In this document: positions 17,303-26,060 of the stretch, piece by piece
Layout of the letters: each line of letters starts with the position of its first letter
Numbering within the stretch: the stretch's first letter is position 1
Assembly: GCA_965229445.1 (NCBI GenBank)
Contig: OZ245876.1
Location: forward strand, 3,162,001 to 3,226,000
Source of the DNA: Owenweeksia sp965229445
Lineage (GTDB): Bacteria > Bacteroidota > Bacteroidia > Flavobacteriales > Schleiferiaceae
Direction: 5' to 3'
Length of the DNA: 64,000 nucleotides
The notes under the pieces: model-generated
Database searches by the model: none
The model's input: the letters and a program-made list of their open reading frames with translations, nothing else
What the model was told of the DNA's origin: nothing
Made by a program: the position numbers and the translations under genes

Positions 17303-18061
17303 GTGAAATTATTTTCAAAGATCTTGGGAGAAGGCGAAGCGCTGATCATTCTTCATGGTGTTTTTGGCATGAGTGACAACTGGCAAACGCTCGGAAAAAC
17401 ATGGTCCCAGCACTACCAGGTGCATTTATTGGATATGCGCAATCACGGTAGATCTCCTCATTCAGATGAGTTCAACTATGCGGTAATGAGTGATGATTTG
17501 TTAGAATACATGGATGATCACAACCTGAAATCAGCCCATATTCTTGGTCACAGTATGGGCGGAAAGATTGCCATGTTGTTTGCTGTTTTGAACGAAGAGC
17601 GAGTGCGAAAGCTCATCATAGCCGATATAGCACCCAAACTCTACCCTCCTCATCATCAAGATATCCTCGAAGCTCTACATGCCTTGCCGGTGCATGAATT
17701 CTCCAGTCGCTCTGAAGCGGCAAAGTCTTTTTCTATATCAGATGAAGGTACCCGACAGTTTCTTCTTAAAAATTTATACTGGAAAGAAAAAAATATGCTC
17801 GACTGGCGATTCAACCTTGAGGTAATCTCCAGAGAAATTAATGAGGTAGGGGAACAGCTGCCGGCACAAGCCATATTTCATGGGCCCTGTTTGTTTATAA
17901 GAGGAGGTCAATCCGGCTATGTAACCGATGAAGATATTGATGAGATCGAATCTCATTTTCCTCATGCCAAAATTGAAACCCTGGCCAATGCAGGTCACTG
18001 GTTACATGCGGATCAACCCAAGGAATTCCTTGAGAAGGTAAGTGAGTTTCTCATGAGCTGA
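17303..18061 (+). CDS. Alpha/beta hydrolase, YbfF-type esterase
   Basis: A 252-residue hydrolase starting with GTG at 17303 (KLFSKILGEGEALIILHG). The oxyanion His-Gly (ILHGVFGMSDNW) is followed by the nucleophile elbow GHSMGG at about residues 81-86, an acid in the later strand region, and the terminal His in NAGHWLHADQP. DMRNHGRSPHS is typical of the YbfF/proline-iminopeptidase-like group, which cleaves short acyl esters or thioesters. No other start with a better context was found. It diverges from metG and is alone. Exact substrate unknown. Confidence 0.88.
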   Translation: MKLFSKILGEGEALIILHGVFGMSDNWQTLGKTWSQHYQVHLLDMRNHGRSPHSDEFNYAVMSDDLLEYMDDHNLKSAHILGHSMGGKIAMLFAVLNEERVRKLIIADIAPKLYPPHHQDILEALHALPVHEFSSRSEAAKSFSISDEGTRQFLLKNLYWKEKNMLDWRFNLEVISREINEVGEQLPAQAIFHGPCLFIRGGQSGYVTDEDIDEIESHFPHAKIETLANAGHWLHADQPKEFLEKVSEFLMS

Positions 18062-18249
18062 GAACGGTGCTTAACCAATGACATAACTTGTGGTAGAGTC
18101 AAACGGGTATGTGGTCAATAAGTGTGAAGTGTGAAATTAAATGGTGCAGTGTGAGATCTTGCTTTGGTCGTTTACAACTTAGGTTGTGTCACCAAATAGA
18201 ATAATGGCTTTGTGGCTAAATGGTCCTTATCCATCTATTATCACTTGAC

Positions 18250-18350
18250 TGGTAAAATAAAAAACCCGACTTTGATTCTGGGGCGGAGGAAGGAGGCCCC
18301 CTGCGCTAAGCCTGTGTCCTGAACTTGGGAGACTATCGTCATGTTCTATC
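18250..18350. other. Non-coding stretch with hairpins after murI, possible small RNA or terminator region
   Basis: The 303-base gap 18062-18364 has no gene. Its murI-proximal part is unusually G+C-rich. On the minus strand it reads a GGGGC/GCCCC hairpin with a pyrimidine loop, then CAAAGTCGGGTTTTTTATTTT-like sequence (about 18257-18277), so transcription leaving murI would meet a structured segment and a U tract. The U tract is not directly preceded by a stem, so it is not a classic terminator. Whether this is the 3' end of murI mRNA or a separate small RNA cannot be decided here. Confidence 0.25.
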
Positions 18351-18364
18351 GCAATCCCCTTTGC

Positions 18365-19162
18365 TCACGGCCGCCAAATATTTAATTCTTCCAGGCTAAT
18401 TTCATGACCAAAAAACATCCGTGCCGTGCGACTAAAGTTTTCGGTTTTCTCAGATATGATAAACTGATCTACAGCTGCTTCACCCTCATTGAGCATAGCC
18501 TGCTTCTTTAGTTCTAGCTTGAGATGGTGGGCCACTAGCTCTGGAGAGTCTACCACCTCAGACCGACCACCATAATAGTTTTCAATCTCCTTCTGCAGGA
18601 GTGGAAAATGTGTGCAACCCAAAATTAAGCTACTGATATCGGAGAACTTCTTATTGCCCAGATAGGTTTCTATGGCTCCTTTACTCACCGAAGTATTGGT
18701 AAAACCCTCCTCCACAATTCCTACTAATAATGGAGTTGGTGAAGTGACCACATGAAGGTGCGGGTTCAAGCGTCTAAGTCTTTTCCTATAAACACCTGAT
18801 TTAATAGTCGCTCTTGTACCAATAATTCCCACCTTACTGTTGATATTTCGCCCAACATAATTTACCACCGGATCAATCACATTCTCTATCAGCAAATTTG
18901 GGTAGGTATCCATTAGTGGTTTATAGGCCAGCGCAGAGGCTGTATTACAAGCAATCACTACCGCCTTACAACCTTGTTTCAACAAAAACTCTGTAATCCC
19001 CTCTGAATAGCGAATGATGGTTTCTTCGGATTTATCTCCGTATGGTGAATGAATTGTATCACCAAAGTACACTAGGCTCTCATTGGGCATGAGCCGCTTG
19101 ATTGCAGATGCAACGGTCAAGCCTCCTACTCCGGAGTCGAATATCCCAATGGGTGCGTTCAA
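18365..19162 (-). CDS. murI: Glutamate racemase
   Basis: Converts L- to D-glutamate for peptidoglycan. The 265-residue protein has the N-terminal GIFDSGVGGLTV, the first catalytic cysteine in ACNTAS (Cys72) and the second in GCTHFP (Cys183), with the usual Asp and Ser around FDSG. Length is normal. It is the last gene of the minus-strand envelope cluster but is separated from ompH by a strong terminator, so it probably has its own promoter or depends on read-through. Confidence 0.97.
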   Translation of the reverse strand: MNAPIGIFDSGVGGLTVASAIKRLMPNESLVYFGDTIHSPYGDKSEETIIRYSEGITEFLLKQGCKAVVIACNTASALAYKPLMDTYPNLLIENVIDPVVNYVGRNINSKVGIIGTRATIKSGVYRKRLRRLNPHLHVVTSPTPLLVGIVEEGFTNTSVSKGAIETYLGNKKFSDISSLILGCTHFPLLQKEIENYYGGRSEVVDSPELVAHHLKLELKKQAMLNEGEAAVDQFIISEKTENFSRTARMFFGHEISLEELNIWRP

Positions 19163-19170
19163 GGTGGTGA

Positions 19171-19209
19171 AAATAAAAAACCCGGTACGCCATAGGCGAA
19201 TACCGGGTT
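19171..19209 (-). terminator. Rho-independent terminator after the bamA-ompH operon
   Basis: On the minus strand AACCCGGTA (19209-19201) pairs with TACCGGGTT (19187-19179), with an inner CGCC/GGCG stem. It is followed at once by TTTTATTTT. It lies between the ompH stop and the murI ATG. Confidence 0.88.
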
Positions 19210-19234
19210 GCTAAAATAGTCTTTTTAGAAGCGC

Positions 19235-19777
19235 TTATTGGATTCCCAACTCTGCCTTTACCAAGTCTAGAATATCAATGCCATTCTCTGCAAAAATAAC
19301 TACCGCCTTACTCTCAGAGCTGTCAAGGATGTAAGTAAAGCCATTGTCCTTGGCTACTTTTTGTACAGCAGCAGAAGCTTTTTCAATAATTGGGGTTAAC
19401 AATTCCTCCTGCTTGGCAGAAAAATCTTCCTGAGCCTTCATACTATACTCCTGGATTCTTTGCTGGATGTCCTGAATCTCTTTGGTCTTTGTCTCACGAC
19501 TAAGAGTAGTCATCATCTTTTCGTTTTCCCGGAAGGATTGAATCTTAGTCTGCAGTTCTGTTTCCATCACCGTGAGGTCATTCTCAAGCTGAGCACGATA
19601 GGTTTCAATTGCCGCCTGCGCTTCCTTGGTCTCAGGCATCATTTGCAGCAACTGATCCGCATTTATATGTCCAATTTTAGTGGGTTGTTCTTGTCCAAAG
19701 GCGGTAAAACCCAACATCATAATAGCCGCCAACACGAAAGAAGTTAATTGTTTGTTCATCATCTGAAATTTGTTCAT
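19235..19777 (-). CDS. OmpH/Skp-family periplasmic chaperone (second copy)
   Basis: A 180-residue protein: signal peptide (LTSFVLAAIMMLGFTAFGQ), then a Skp-type N-terminal strand (KIGHINADQLLQMMPE), a long coiled-coil arm from about residue 55 to 125 (KEAQAAIETYRAQLENDL and on), and the returning strand (YILDSSESKAVVIFAENGIDI). Skp carries unfolded outer-membrane proteins to the Bam complex. It is placed right behind bamA and a paralogous skp, a usual tandem in Bacteroidota, 7 bases after its sister gene and just before a terminator. Confidence 0.93.
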   Translation of the reverse strand: MNKFQMMNKQLTSFVLAAIMMLGFTAFGQEQPTKIGHINADQLLQMMPETKEAQAAIETYRAQLENDLTVMETELQTKIQSFRENEKMMTTLSRETKTKEIQDIQQRIQEYSMKAQEDFSAKQEELLTPIIEKASAAVQKVAKDNGFTYILDSSESKAVVIFAENGIDILDLVKAELGIQ

Positions 19778-19784
19778 TCTTATT

Positions 19785-20291
19785 CTAATAACCTAACTTT
19801 TCTATCACCTCATCGCTAATGTCAACTTTATCGCTAACATAAAGGGTGATAAGATCACTGCTCTTATCAAAAACCACATCCAGGTTTCGCCTTCTGGCAA
19901 TATCCTGTACTGCGTTGTACACCTGATCCTGAATGGGACGCATAAGCTCTTGTCTTTTTTTAAAAACATCGCCATCAGGACCAAAATACTTGCGTTGCAA
20001 AGCTCTTGCTTCCTGCTCTTTAGCATCAAGCTCAGCCAGCTTTTCCTGCCTTTTTTCCTCCGTCATGATTACCTTCTCAGCTTCATAGGCAGTTCTAAGA
20101 GCACTAATCTCAGAGCGAAGGGCTTCAACCTCACCAGACCACTGCGCAGAAAACTGATCAAGTTGCTGTTGAGCCTGGGCATAAGACGGTATCTTAGTTA
20201 AAATATACTCGCTGTCCACGATGGCAAATCGCTGCCCGTAAACACTTATTCCAAAAACCAGACCAAAGGCCAAAAACAGGGCTCCTCTCAT
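19785..20291 (-). CDS. OmpH/Skp-family periplasmic chaperone (first copy)
   Basis: Using the ATG at 20291 gives 168 residues beginning MRGALFLAFGLVFGISVYGQ, a clean signal peptide. An in-frame ATG at 20420 would lie inside bamA and add a non-signal stretch, so it is rejected. The mature part shows FAIVDSEYILTKIPSYAQAQ, a coiled coil (to about residue 120), then RNLDVVFDKSSDLITLYVSD, the Skp layout. It has the same role as its neighbour, with which it shares an operon. It begins 22 bases after the bamA stop. Confidence 0.93.
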   Translation of the reverse strand: MRGALFLAFGLVFGISVYGQRFAIVDSEYILTKIPSYAQAQQQLDQFSAQWSGEVEALRSEISALRTAYEAEKVIMTEEKRQEKLAELDAKEQEARALQRKYFGPDGDVFKKRQELMRPIQDQVYNAVQDIARRRNLDVVFDKSSDLITLYVSDKVDISDEVIEKLGY

Positions 20292-20313
20292 AAGGCGTGC
20301 GAAATTATTGATT

Positions 20314-22860
20314 TTAGAATTGTTGACCAATTGTAAAGTGGGTTTGAAAGCCACTCCGAGTTCCGGGGAAGTTAGGTGTAGCATCATATCCATAACCAAA
20401 ATCAACCCCCAGCAAACCAAACATGGGCATAAATACCCTTACCCCAAAGCCAGACGAGCGCTTCATTTGGAAGGGTTGGAAATCATCAAATTCATTTGAG
20501 ACCGTTCCGGCCTCCAGGAATCCTAACATGAATATCTGTGCACTTGGGTTTTCTGTTAAGAGGTAACGTAATTCCAGGGTGAATTTAGTATAAACCGTAC
20601 CCCCTAATCCATTTTGACCACCTAAGATTAAACTATTGTTAGGATATCCTCTCAAACCAACAATCTCCCGTCCATCAAATTGAAAGTTCTGTAACCCATC
20701 ACCACCAAGAAAATAACGTTCAAAAGGTGGTGCTCCCAGACTCTTGTTATAAGCACCAAGAAATCCGAATTCACCAGCGGTTTTTATGACCATTTTGGGC
20801 AACACCTCCGTAAACCAACTGCTGTTTACTTTCCATTTGTAATATTCCAAATAGCGATATTTCTCCTGATCAGTTAATTCCGAGTAATCCTTGTTATTGA
20901 GTAAGGAGTAGGGTAAGGTGACATCCAATTGTATACTAAAGAGGTTTCCTCTTCTAGGGTAAATGGGATAATCCGTACTATTTCGACCCAAGATGTTTCG
21001 CAGTACTATATTATTTACGGCTCCATCTGTAAACTGAATACCGGCCAATGGGTAATTTCTCAAATCATAAACCTGAAGATCCAAGGCATGATAGAGGGTA
21101 AAATAATCATCCGGCCAACGCAAACGGCGCCCTAAACCAACCGTCACACCGGTTGTACTCAGTGAAATCCGATTGGGATTGCTAGTTGGTAAACCGTTCC
21201 TATTCTGAATGTTATAATACAGCGAAACGGTGAGTGAGTTTGGTTTACGGCCACCTAGCCATGGCTCAGTGAAAGAGGCGCTATATGATTGGAAAAAGGT
21301 ACCATTACTTTGTGCTCTCAAGCTGATAGTTTGCCCATCACCAGCAGGTAAAGGGGTCCAGGCTGATCCATTAAATAAATTGCGCGCCGAGAAATTATTG
21401 AAATTTAGACCTAGGGTGCCCACCAACCTTCCAGCTCCCCAACCACCTTGCAACTCAAGCTGACTTGTGGATCGCTCAACCAGCGTATATTCTATATCTA
21501 CCGTCCCGGTTTCTGCATTGGGTTTAGGATTTACACCCAGCTCCGTAGGTTCAAAATATCCAAGCTGTTGTAGTTCACGCATACTTCGCTGAATATCCGA
21601 TCTCCGAAACAATTCTCCCGGTCGGGTACGCAATTCACGCATCACCACATGATCATTGGTACGATCATTACCGCTAATGGTAACCTTGCGAATCGTGGCC
21701 TGACGTCCCTCACTGATTCTCATTTCCAGGTCTATGGAATCATTCTCAACCAGCACCTCTACCGGATTGAGGTTAAAGAAAAGATAACCATTATCGAGAT
21801 ATAGTGAACTTACGTCCCCCCCCTGAGGATCACTGAATAAACGTTCTTGCAGGTAAGAGGCATCATAAACATCCCCTTTTTTAATTTGAAGTACTTCACT
21901 CAACACCTCACTGTTATACTTGGTGTTTCCAAGCCAACTTATGTCTCTGAAATAATACTTTTCACCCTCTTCAATGGTAATAGCAAGTTTTATTCTCGAT
22001 TCTGAAACTGGTATGATGCTATCTGCTACAATTCTGGCATCGCGATAACCCAGCTCGTTGTATTTCTGAATGATCAGTTTCTTGTCTGCCTTATAGTCTT
22101 CCTCCTTAAACTTAGATCCTTTAAAGATGTTAAAAAAGGCCTTTCTTTTGGTCTCTTTCATGGCCTTATACAGATCCTGATCTGACATACCCTCCGTATT
22201 GCCAAACCAGTCAAAAAAGCCATCTTTAGGAAGCTTGGTCACCGTGTTGCCATAGAACTCTATTTCACTGATTTTTACCTTTTCACCTTTATCGATATTC
22301 AATTCAATAATTACCGAGTTCGCCCGTGTAGTATCTGGTCTGCGCAACACCTCCACTTCGGTATTCAAATAACCCTTTTCAACAAAGTATTTTTTTACGG
22401 TGTTCTTGGTGTTTACGATAAGATTTTCAGTAACAATAGCTCCGGCGCTCAAATCAATTTCTTCCCTGAGGCTGCTTCTTTCAGACTTTGAAAGACCCCG
22501 AATGCCATACTTGCTGAGCTTGGGAAGTTCCGTTAACCGAATTTCTAAAAAGGCGGTGTTGCCGCGTATTTCAGTTACATATATGCCAATGTCGTCAAAC
22601 AATCGCTGACGCCATAAATTTTTCAGGGCTTCGGTAGTTTCTTCGCCCGGTAAGCGAATTTTATCTCCTACTGAAATTCCGCTTATTAGAGAAATTACTT
22701 GTGGATCCAGGTTCTCCGAGCCGGTAACAATGATTCCCCCAATTTCATACTCACGCGTGGAGCTGGCAAGTTCGCCTATCTTTTTATCAGAGGATATCTG
22801 CGATATCAGATCAGTTTGGGCAAAGAGTAAGAGGAGGACAATCGCAAAAATTCTATACAT
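20314..22860 (-). CDS. bamA: Outer-membrane protein assembly factor BamA
   Basis: An 848-residue Omp85 protein: signal peptide (IFAIVLLLLFAQTDLIS), POTRA repeats across about residues 40-440 (the first beginning EIGGIIVTGSENLDPQVI, others with KISEIEFYGNT and IRKVTISGNDRTNDHVVMRE), then a beta-barrel from about residue 470. The barrel contains RRGNLFSIQLDV and GFGVRVFMPMFGLLGVDFGY near the end and finishes at Phe (IGQQF). It folds and inserts outer-membrane proteins. It lies 7 bases after uppS and upstream of both skp genes, a conserved envelope operon. Confidence 0.97.
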   Translation of the reverse strand: MYRIFAIVLLLLFAQTDLISQISSDKKIGELASSTREYEIGGIIVTGSENLDPQVISLISGISVGDKIRLPGEETTEALKNLWRQRLFDDIGIYVTEIRGNTAFLEIRLTELPKLSKYGIRGLSKSERSSLREEIDLSAGAIVTENLIVNTKNTVKKYFVEKGYLNTEVEVLRRPDTTRANSVIIELNIDKGEKVKISEIEFYGNTVTKLPKDGFFDWFGNTEGMSDQDLYKAMKETKRKAFFNIFKGSKFKEEDYKADKKLIIQKYNELGYRDARIVADSIIPVSESRIKLAITIEEGEKYYFRDISWLGNTKYNSEVLSEVLQIKKGDVYDASYLQERLFSDPQGGDVSSLYLDNGYLFFNLNPVEVLVENDSIDLEMRISEGRQATIRKVTISGNDRTNDHVVMRELRTRPGELFRRSDIQRSMRELQQLGYFEPTELGVNPKPNAETGTVDIEYTLVERSTSQLELQGGWGAGRLVGTLGLNFNNFSARNLFNGSAWTPLPAGDGQTISLRAQSNGTFFQSYSASFTEPWLGGRKPNSLTVSLYYNIQNRNGLPTSNPNRISLSTTGVTVGLGRRLRWPDDYFTLYHALDLQVYDLRNYPLAGIQFTDGAVNNIVLRNILGRNSTDYPIYPRRGNLFSIQLDVTLPYSLLNNKDYSELTDQEKYRYLEYYKWKVNSSWFTEVLPKMVIKTAGEFGFLGAYNKSLGAPPFERYFLGGDGLQNFQFDGREIVGLRGYPNNSLILGGQNGLGGTVYTKFTLELRYLLTENPSAQIFMLGFLEAGTVSNEFDDFQPFQMKRSSGFGVRVFMPMFGLLGVDFGYGYDATPNFPGTRSGFQTHFTIGQQF

Positions 22861-22867
22861 TCTCCAA

Positions 22868-23611
22868 TCAGGAATTTATTTGTTCACTGATTTTACCGAA
22901 TCTACGTTCGCGCTCCTGATAGCTAAGGATAGCATCATTCAAATCCTCTTCATCAAAATCCGGCCATAATTTTGGTGTAAAATACAATTCTGAATAGGCT
23001 ATTTGCCACAGAAGATAATTGCTGATACGTTGTTCCCCACCGGTACGAATCAAGAGATCCGGATCCGGCATCCCCGCGGTGTACAAGTGTTCCTGAATTG
23101 AAGTCTCGCTAATATCCCCAGGTGTTATTGTTCCATCGGCTACTGCTACCGCTATTTTCTTCATCGCCTCCGTAATCTCTTCTTTTGAGCCATAGCTCAA
23201 TGCCAGGGTTAGGGTCATTCTTTGGTTTCCGCTTGTTTTGTGAATCACCTCCGTTAACTCACGCTGACACTTCCCTGGAAGGTTTTCCAAAGTGCCAATA
23301 GATTCTAACCGGATTTCGTTCTCTGTAAGGGTTTTGAGCTCTTTTTTAAGACTGGAAACCAACAAGCTCATTAAGGCATTCACTTCTGACTTTGGCCGAT
23401 TCCAATTTTCGCTTGAAAAGGCGTAGACAGTAAGATACTTTATGCCTAATCGCGCGGAAGCCGTAGCAATACCGCGAAGCGCATCCACGCCGTTCTTATG
23501 ACCGATAGACCTAAGGTACCCCTTCTTTTTAGCCCATCGTCCGTTGCCATCCATTATAATGGCGACATGTTCTGGCAATTTATCGGGATCTATTTGCTGC
23601 TTCAAACTCAT
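22868..23611 (-). CDS. uppS: Isoprenyl transferase (undecaprenyl diphosphate synthase)
   Basis: Condenses IPP units on to FPP to give the C55 carrier for cell-wall sugars. With the ATG at 23611 the protein has 247 residues: HVAIIMDGNGRWAKKKG with catalytic Asp21, GIKYLTVYAFSSENWNRP, and the C-terminal PDLLIRTGGEQRISNYLLWQ with the SELYFTPKLWPDF segment. The start is chosen because it overlaps the preceding stop as ATGA; an earlier in-frame ATG at 23632 would overlap the neighbour by 25 bases. All catalytic landmarks are present. Confidence 0.96.
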   Translation of the reverse strand: MSLKQQIDPDKLPEHVAIIMDGNGRWAKKKGYLRSIGHKNGVDALRGIATASARLGIKYLTVYAFSSENWNRPKSEVNALMSLLVSSLKKELKTLTENEIRLESIGTLENLPGKCQRELTEVIHKTSGNQRMTLTLALSYGSKEEITEAMKKIAVAVADGTITPGDISETSIQEHLYTAGMPDPDLLIRTGGEQRISNYLLWQIAYSELYFTPKLWPDFDEEDLNDAILSYQERERRFGKISEQINS

Positions 23612-24426
23612 TGACCTACAAAACTCGCACATTTTTCATACAGCTCACCAAACTTAAACTGAAGCGTTATGCCGGTAAATATATACCAGTCTTTAGTTTG
23701 AGGGTTGCCCCGATAGTGTCCTGTCTTTTCACTATTGCTGATACTTCTATCGCTGAGTGCAGCGGCCACCGCACCTCTGGATTCCTCAATCACCACAGGA
23801 TCTGCATATAATCCACTTACATCGTCCAGGTAATCCGTATTGGTTCTTCTAAAAGTACTCTCTACCCCTATGGCTATAAAATCTGCTACAGACCATTTAT
23901 AACCTATCCCAAAAATTAAAAAAGTACTGCCGTTGGCATAAAATCCGGTATTAGTTTCTGAGGTATTCTGACCCTCCGTCCCGAGTTCGCGCAAAGCATA
24001 GGATTGACCCTGATAATCAGCAACCGGATCAAACTTAAACGCCCCGAAACCGCCCATGATATAGGGTGTATGAGCATTTCTGCGACCTGTTTCATACTCT
24101 AGGAAGTTAAACTCTACCATTAGACTGGCTTCAAGGATATCCGACTCAAAGCTCAGATTGCGATCTATCCTATTTTCAAAACTACTTAGGCTGTCCGCAT
24201 TCCTCACGCGTCCTAGATTAACCTGAGCTCTGATGGACCAATGACGGTTAAAATTATATCGGTAGAATCCACCATAGGCATAATCCTTGGGTAAATGCAG
24301 ACCATAATCTCCTACATCGCCAATAAAATTGCTGCCTCCACCAAAGAATCCAATCTCGGAATACTGACCCCATGTGTTGAAGCTAAGGAGTAGAGCTACT
24401 ATTTTGAAAATGAATGACTTATACAT
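23608..24426 (-). CDS. PorG-like (DUF6089) outer-membrane protein of the type IX secretion system
   Basis: A 272-residue predicted small beta-barrel. From ATG 24426: signal peptide (SFIFKIVALLLSFNTWGQ), then YSEIGFFGGGSNFIGDVGDY, the opening of the DUF6089/PorG family, alternating strands (YAYGGFYRYNFNRHWSIRAQ) and a terminal strand FTGITLQFKFGELYEKC. A TTG 21 bases upstream falls inside the -7 box TATATTTG (24452-24445), so the ATG preceded by AAAGGA is the start. In T9SS bacteria PorG anchors the periplasmic ring of the machine. Placement before uppS-bamA is typical. Confidence 0.85.
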   Translation of the reverse strand: MYKSFIFKIVALLLSFNTWGQYSEIGFFGGGSNFIGDVGDYGLHLPKDYAYGGFYRYNFNRHWSIRAQVNLGRVRNADSLSSFENRIDRNLSFESDILEASLMVEFNFLEYETGRRNAHTPYIMGGFGAFKFDPVADYQGQSYALRELGTEGQNTSETNTGFYANGSTFLIFGIGYKWSVADFIAIGVESTFRRTNTDYLDDVSGLYADPVVIEESRGAVAAALSDRSISNSEKTGHYRGNPQTKDWYIFTGITLQFKFGELYEKCASFVGQ

Positions 24427-24444
24427 TCCTTTGGAAAATGTGCG

Positions 24445-24452
24445 CAAATATA
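24445..24452 (-). promoter_or_regulatory. -7 box upstream of the porG-like/uppS/bamA operon
   Basis: TATATTTG on the minus strand, 18 bases before the ATG at 24426, matches TAnnTTTG. It implies the porG-like, uppS, bamA, skp, skp run has its own promoter and is not only read through from nadK. Confidence 0.55.
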
Positions 24453-24477
24453 ACCAAATAGCGAGAGGAGATGAAAA

Positions 24478-25356
24478 TCAGTTGCGTCTGTCTAGCCCCC
24501 AAAGCAACTTATTTCTTAGGGTTTCTGCAAAGTCCTGAATTTCAGTCTTCACCATCTTAATCTTAAAATTTTGGAGATTGACGGTAACTTCGGAACCTGA
24601 CTCCAAGGCATAGATTCTTGAATCCAGAGATACGAGAAACTGTCTTTCACGTCCTTCCACCTTTAGTTTTATTTCCATGTTATTGGGAATAACGAAAGGA
24701 CGAACATTCAAATTGTGCGGTGCGATAGGCGTGATAACGAAACTTTCAGATCCAGGCATAATAATTGGCCCGCCACAACTCAACGAATATCCGGTACTTC
24801 CCGTTGGTGTTGCGATGATCAGACCATCTGCCCAGTACGAATTCAGATAATGACCATTTATCCAGGTGTGTATGGTAACCATGGCCGTAGTATCTTTACG
24901 ACTGACCGTCACTTCATTTAAAGCAAAGTTGAGGTCGAGATCCAGATCTTCACACTGCAAATCCAGCAAGTTCCTGTTATCTATGATATAGTCTCCATTC
25001 ACCAGGGCATGCACCGCTTCTTTAATATTCTCCTTGCTCACATTCGAGAGAAAGCCCAATCTGCCCGTATTAATGCCCAAAATAGGGATTCCCGAATCTC
25101 GAATAAATGTGACGGCGTCAAGGATCGTTCCGTCACCACCCATGGTGATTAAAAAATCAGGACTGAAGCTGATGAGCTCCTCGTGAGAGGCAAAGGTATC
25201 CAGGGAAATAGTGAGGTCGCAATGCTCGGCTATAAAACGTTCCAAGCGTTTGTATACGACAATTTCTACCTGGGCTTCCAACAACTCCTGATGCAGGTCT
25301 TGAATATAAGACTTGGATTCGGCAGTGATAGATTTACCAAATACAGCTATTCTCAT
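24478..25356 (-). CDS. nadK: NAD kinase
   Basis: Phosphorylates NAD to NADP. The 292-residue protein carries the GGDG motif at 73-76 (LITMGGDGTILDA), the NE pair at 147-148 (ALNEVTVSR), and the glycine-rich ATPTGSTGYSLSCGGPI segment near residue 185. GINTGRLGFLSNV is the usual central strand. It begins 4 bases after the stop of the CBS protein, so the two are co-transcribed. Length and motifs are complete. Confidence 0.97.
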   Translation of the reverse strand: MRIAVFGKSITAESKSYIQDLHQELLEAQVEIVVYKRLERFIAEHCDLTISLDTFASHEELISFSPDFLITMGGDGTILDAVTFIRDSGIPILGINTGRLGFLSNVSKENIKEAVHALVNGDYIIDNRNLLDLQCEDLDLDLNFALNEVTVSRKDTTAMVTIHTWINGHYLNSYWADGLIIATPTGSTGYSLSCGGPIIMPGSESFVITPIAPHNLNVRPFVIPNNMEIKLKVEGRERQFLVSLDSRIYALESGSEVTVNLQNFKIKMVKTEIQDFAETLRNKLLWGLDRRN

Positions 25357-25360
25357 GCTC

Positions 25361-26029
25361 TCAGGTGTTGAGATACTTCATGAAAGCCTGAAATCTATCT
25401 TGCAGGCCATCGTCAAAGAGACTCTGGTGAAACACCTCGGATACCATATAATTGTATCTTTCGAAAGAGCCTAGAATTCTTGACAGGTCTATCTGGTTAA
25501 TCTTTAAGGTAACTAAAAGTTTATCAGAGTTAGGATCAGCCGTCATATGCAGGCCAATTATTCTGGCGTCTTCAGATTCAACGATCTGAGCAATCTGGGC
25601 CAAATGATAGTCGAGTGAAGGTATTTTAAGAATAATTATGCTCCCTGGTTCTGTAAATGTGATCTCTCTGCCAAGATCCTGAACAATATCCACCGCAGGA
25701 ATATATCCGCGATACCTATTCTGATCATTGACTACCGGCAACAAACTCAAATTTCCTTCTCCAATAATTGCTATCGCATTAAAGAGATTGCTTCCTTCCG
25801 CAATAGAATAAGGCTTCACTATTCTTAAAAAACGGCTGATCTCCTGGTTAGCAGCCTCAATTTCCAACAAATCATCTTCGCATACCAATCCAATATACTG
25901 CCTTTGGTCATCAACTAAAGGCAGGTGAGTATACTTGAATTCCTGCATCACATCAAGCAAATTTTGAACTGTTTCAGACAGCACAAAAGGCTTAATATCA
26001 TTGAGCATATGAGTACTTACCTTCATCAT
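25361..26029 (-). CDS. CBS-pair domain protein
   Basis: With the ATG at 26029 (a second ATG follows at 26026) the protein has 222 residues. Residues about 5-120 form two CBS repeats (FVLSETVQNLLDVMQEFKYT with HLPLVDDQRQYIGLVCEDDL; then GNLSLLPVVNDQNRYRGYIP), which bind adenosyl ligands. The C-terminal part (PGSIIILKIPSLDYHLAQIA) is ACT-like. A longer open frame reaching 26182 is rejected because it overlaps pdxJ. It precedes nadK by 4 bases, which hints at sensing of adenylate or nicotinamide nucleotides, but that is inference. Confidence 0.88.
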   Translation of the reverse strand: MMKVSTHMLNDIKPFVLSETVQNLLDVMQEFKYTHLPLVDDQRQYIGLVCEDDLLEIEAANQEISRFLRIVKPYSIAEGSNLFNAIAIIGEGNLSLLPVVNDQNRYRGYIPAVDIVQDLGREITFTEPGSIIILKIPSLDYHLAQIAQIVESEDARIIGLHMTADPNSDKLLVTLKINQIDLSRILGSFERYNYMVSEVFHQSLFDDGLQDRFQAFMKYLNT

Positions 26030-26031
26030 GG

Positions 26032-26054
26032 CAAAACTAAGGTTTTTATCTTTG
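26032..26054. promoter_or_regulatory. Two back-to-back -7 boxes between the CBS gene and pdxJ
   Basis: TAGTTTTG (minus, 26039-26032) faces the CBS protein gene and TATCTTTG (plus, 26047-26054) faces pdxJ, 7 bp apart. The plus box ends 6 bases before the pdxJ ATG and the minus box 2 bases before the first CBS ATG, so both transcripts would be nearly leaderless. The ATG of each gene is fixed by these boxes. Confidence 0.55.
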
Positions 26055-26060
26055 CGGCTT

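Noticed and set aside
18250..18350. SRP RNA, 6S RNA or RNase P RNA
   Set aside because: The GGAA-loop of SRP domain IV, a clear 6S central bubble and RNase P core motifs were looked for and not seen; left as unassigned.
20292..20420. N-terminal extension of the first skp gene
   Set aside because: It would overlap the end of bamA and precede the real signal peptide; ATG 20291 gives a normal Skp.
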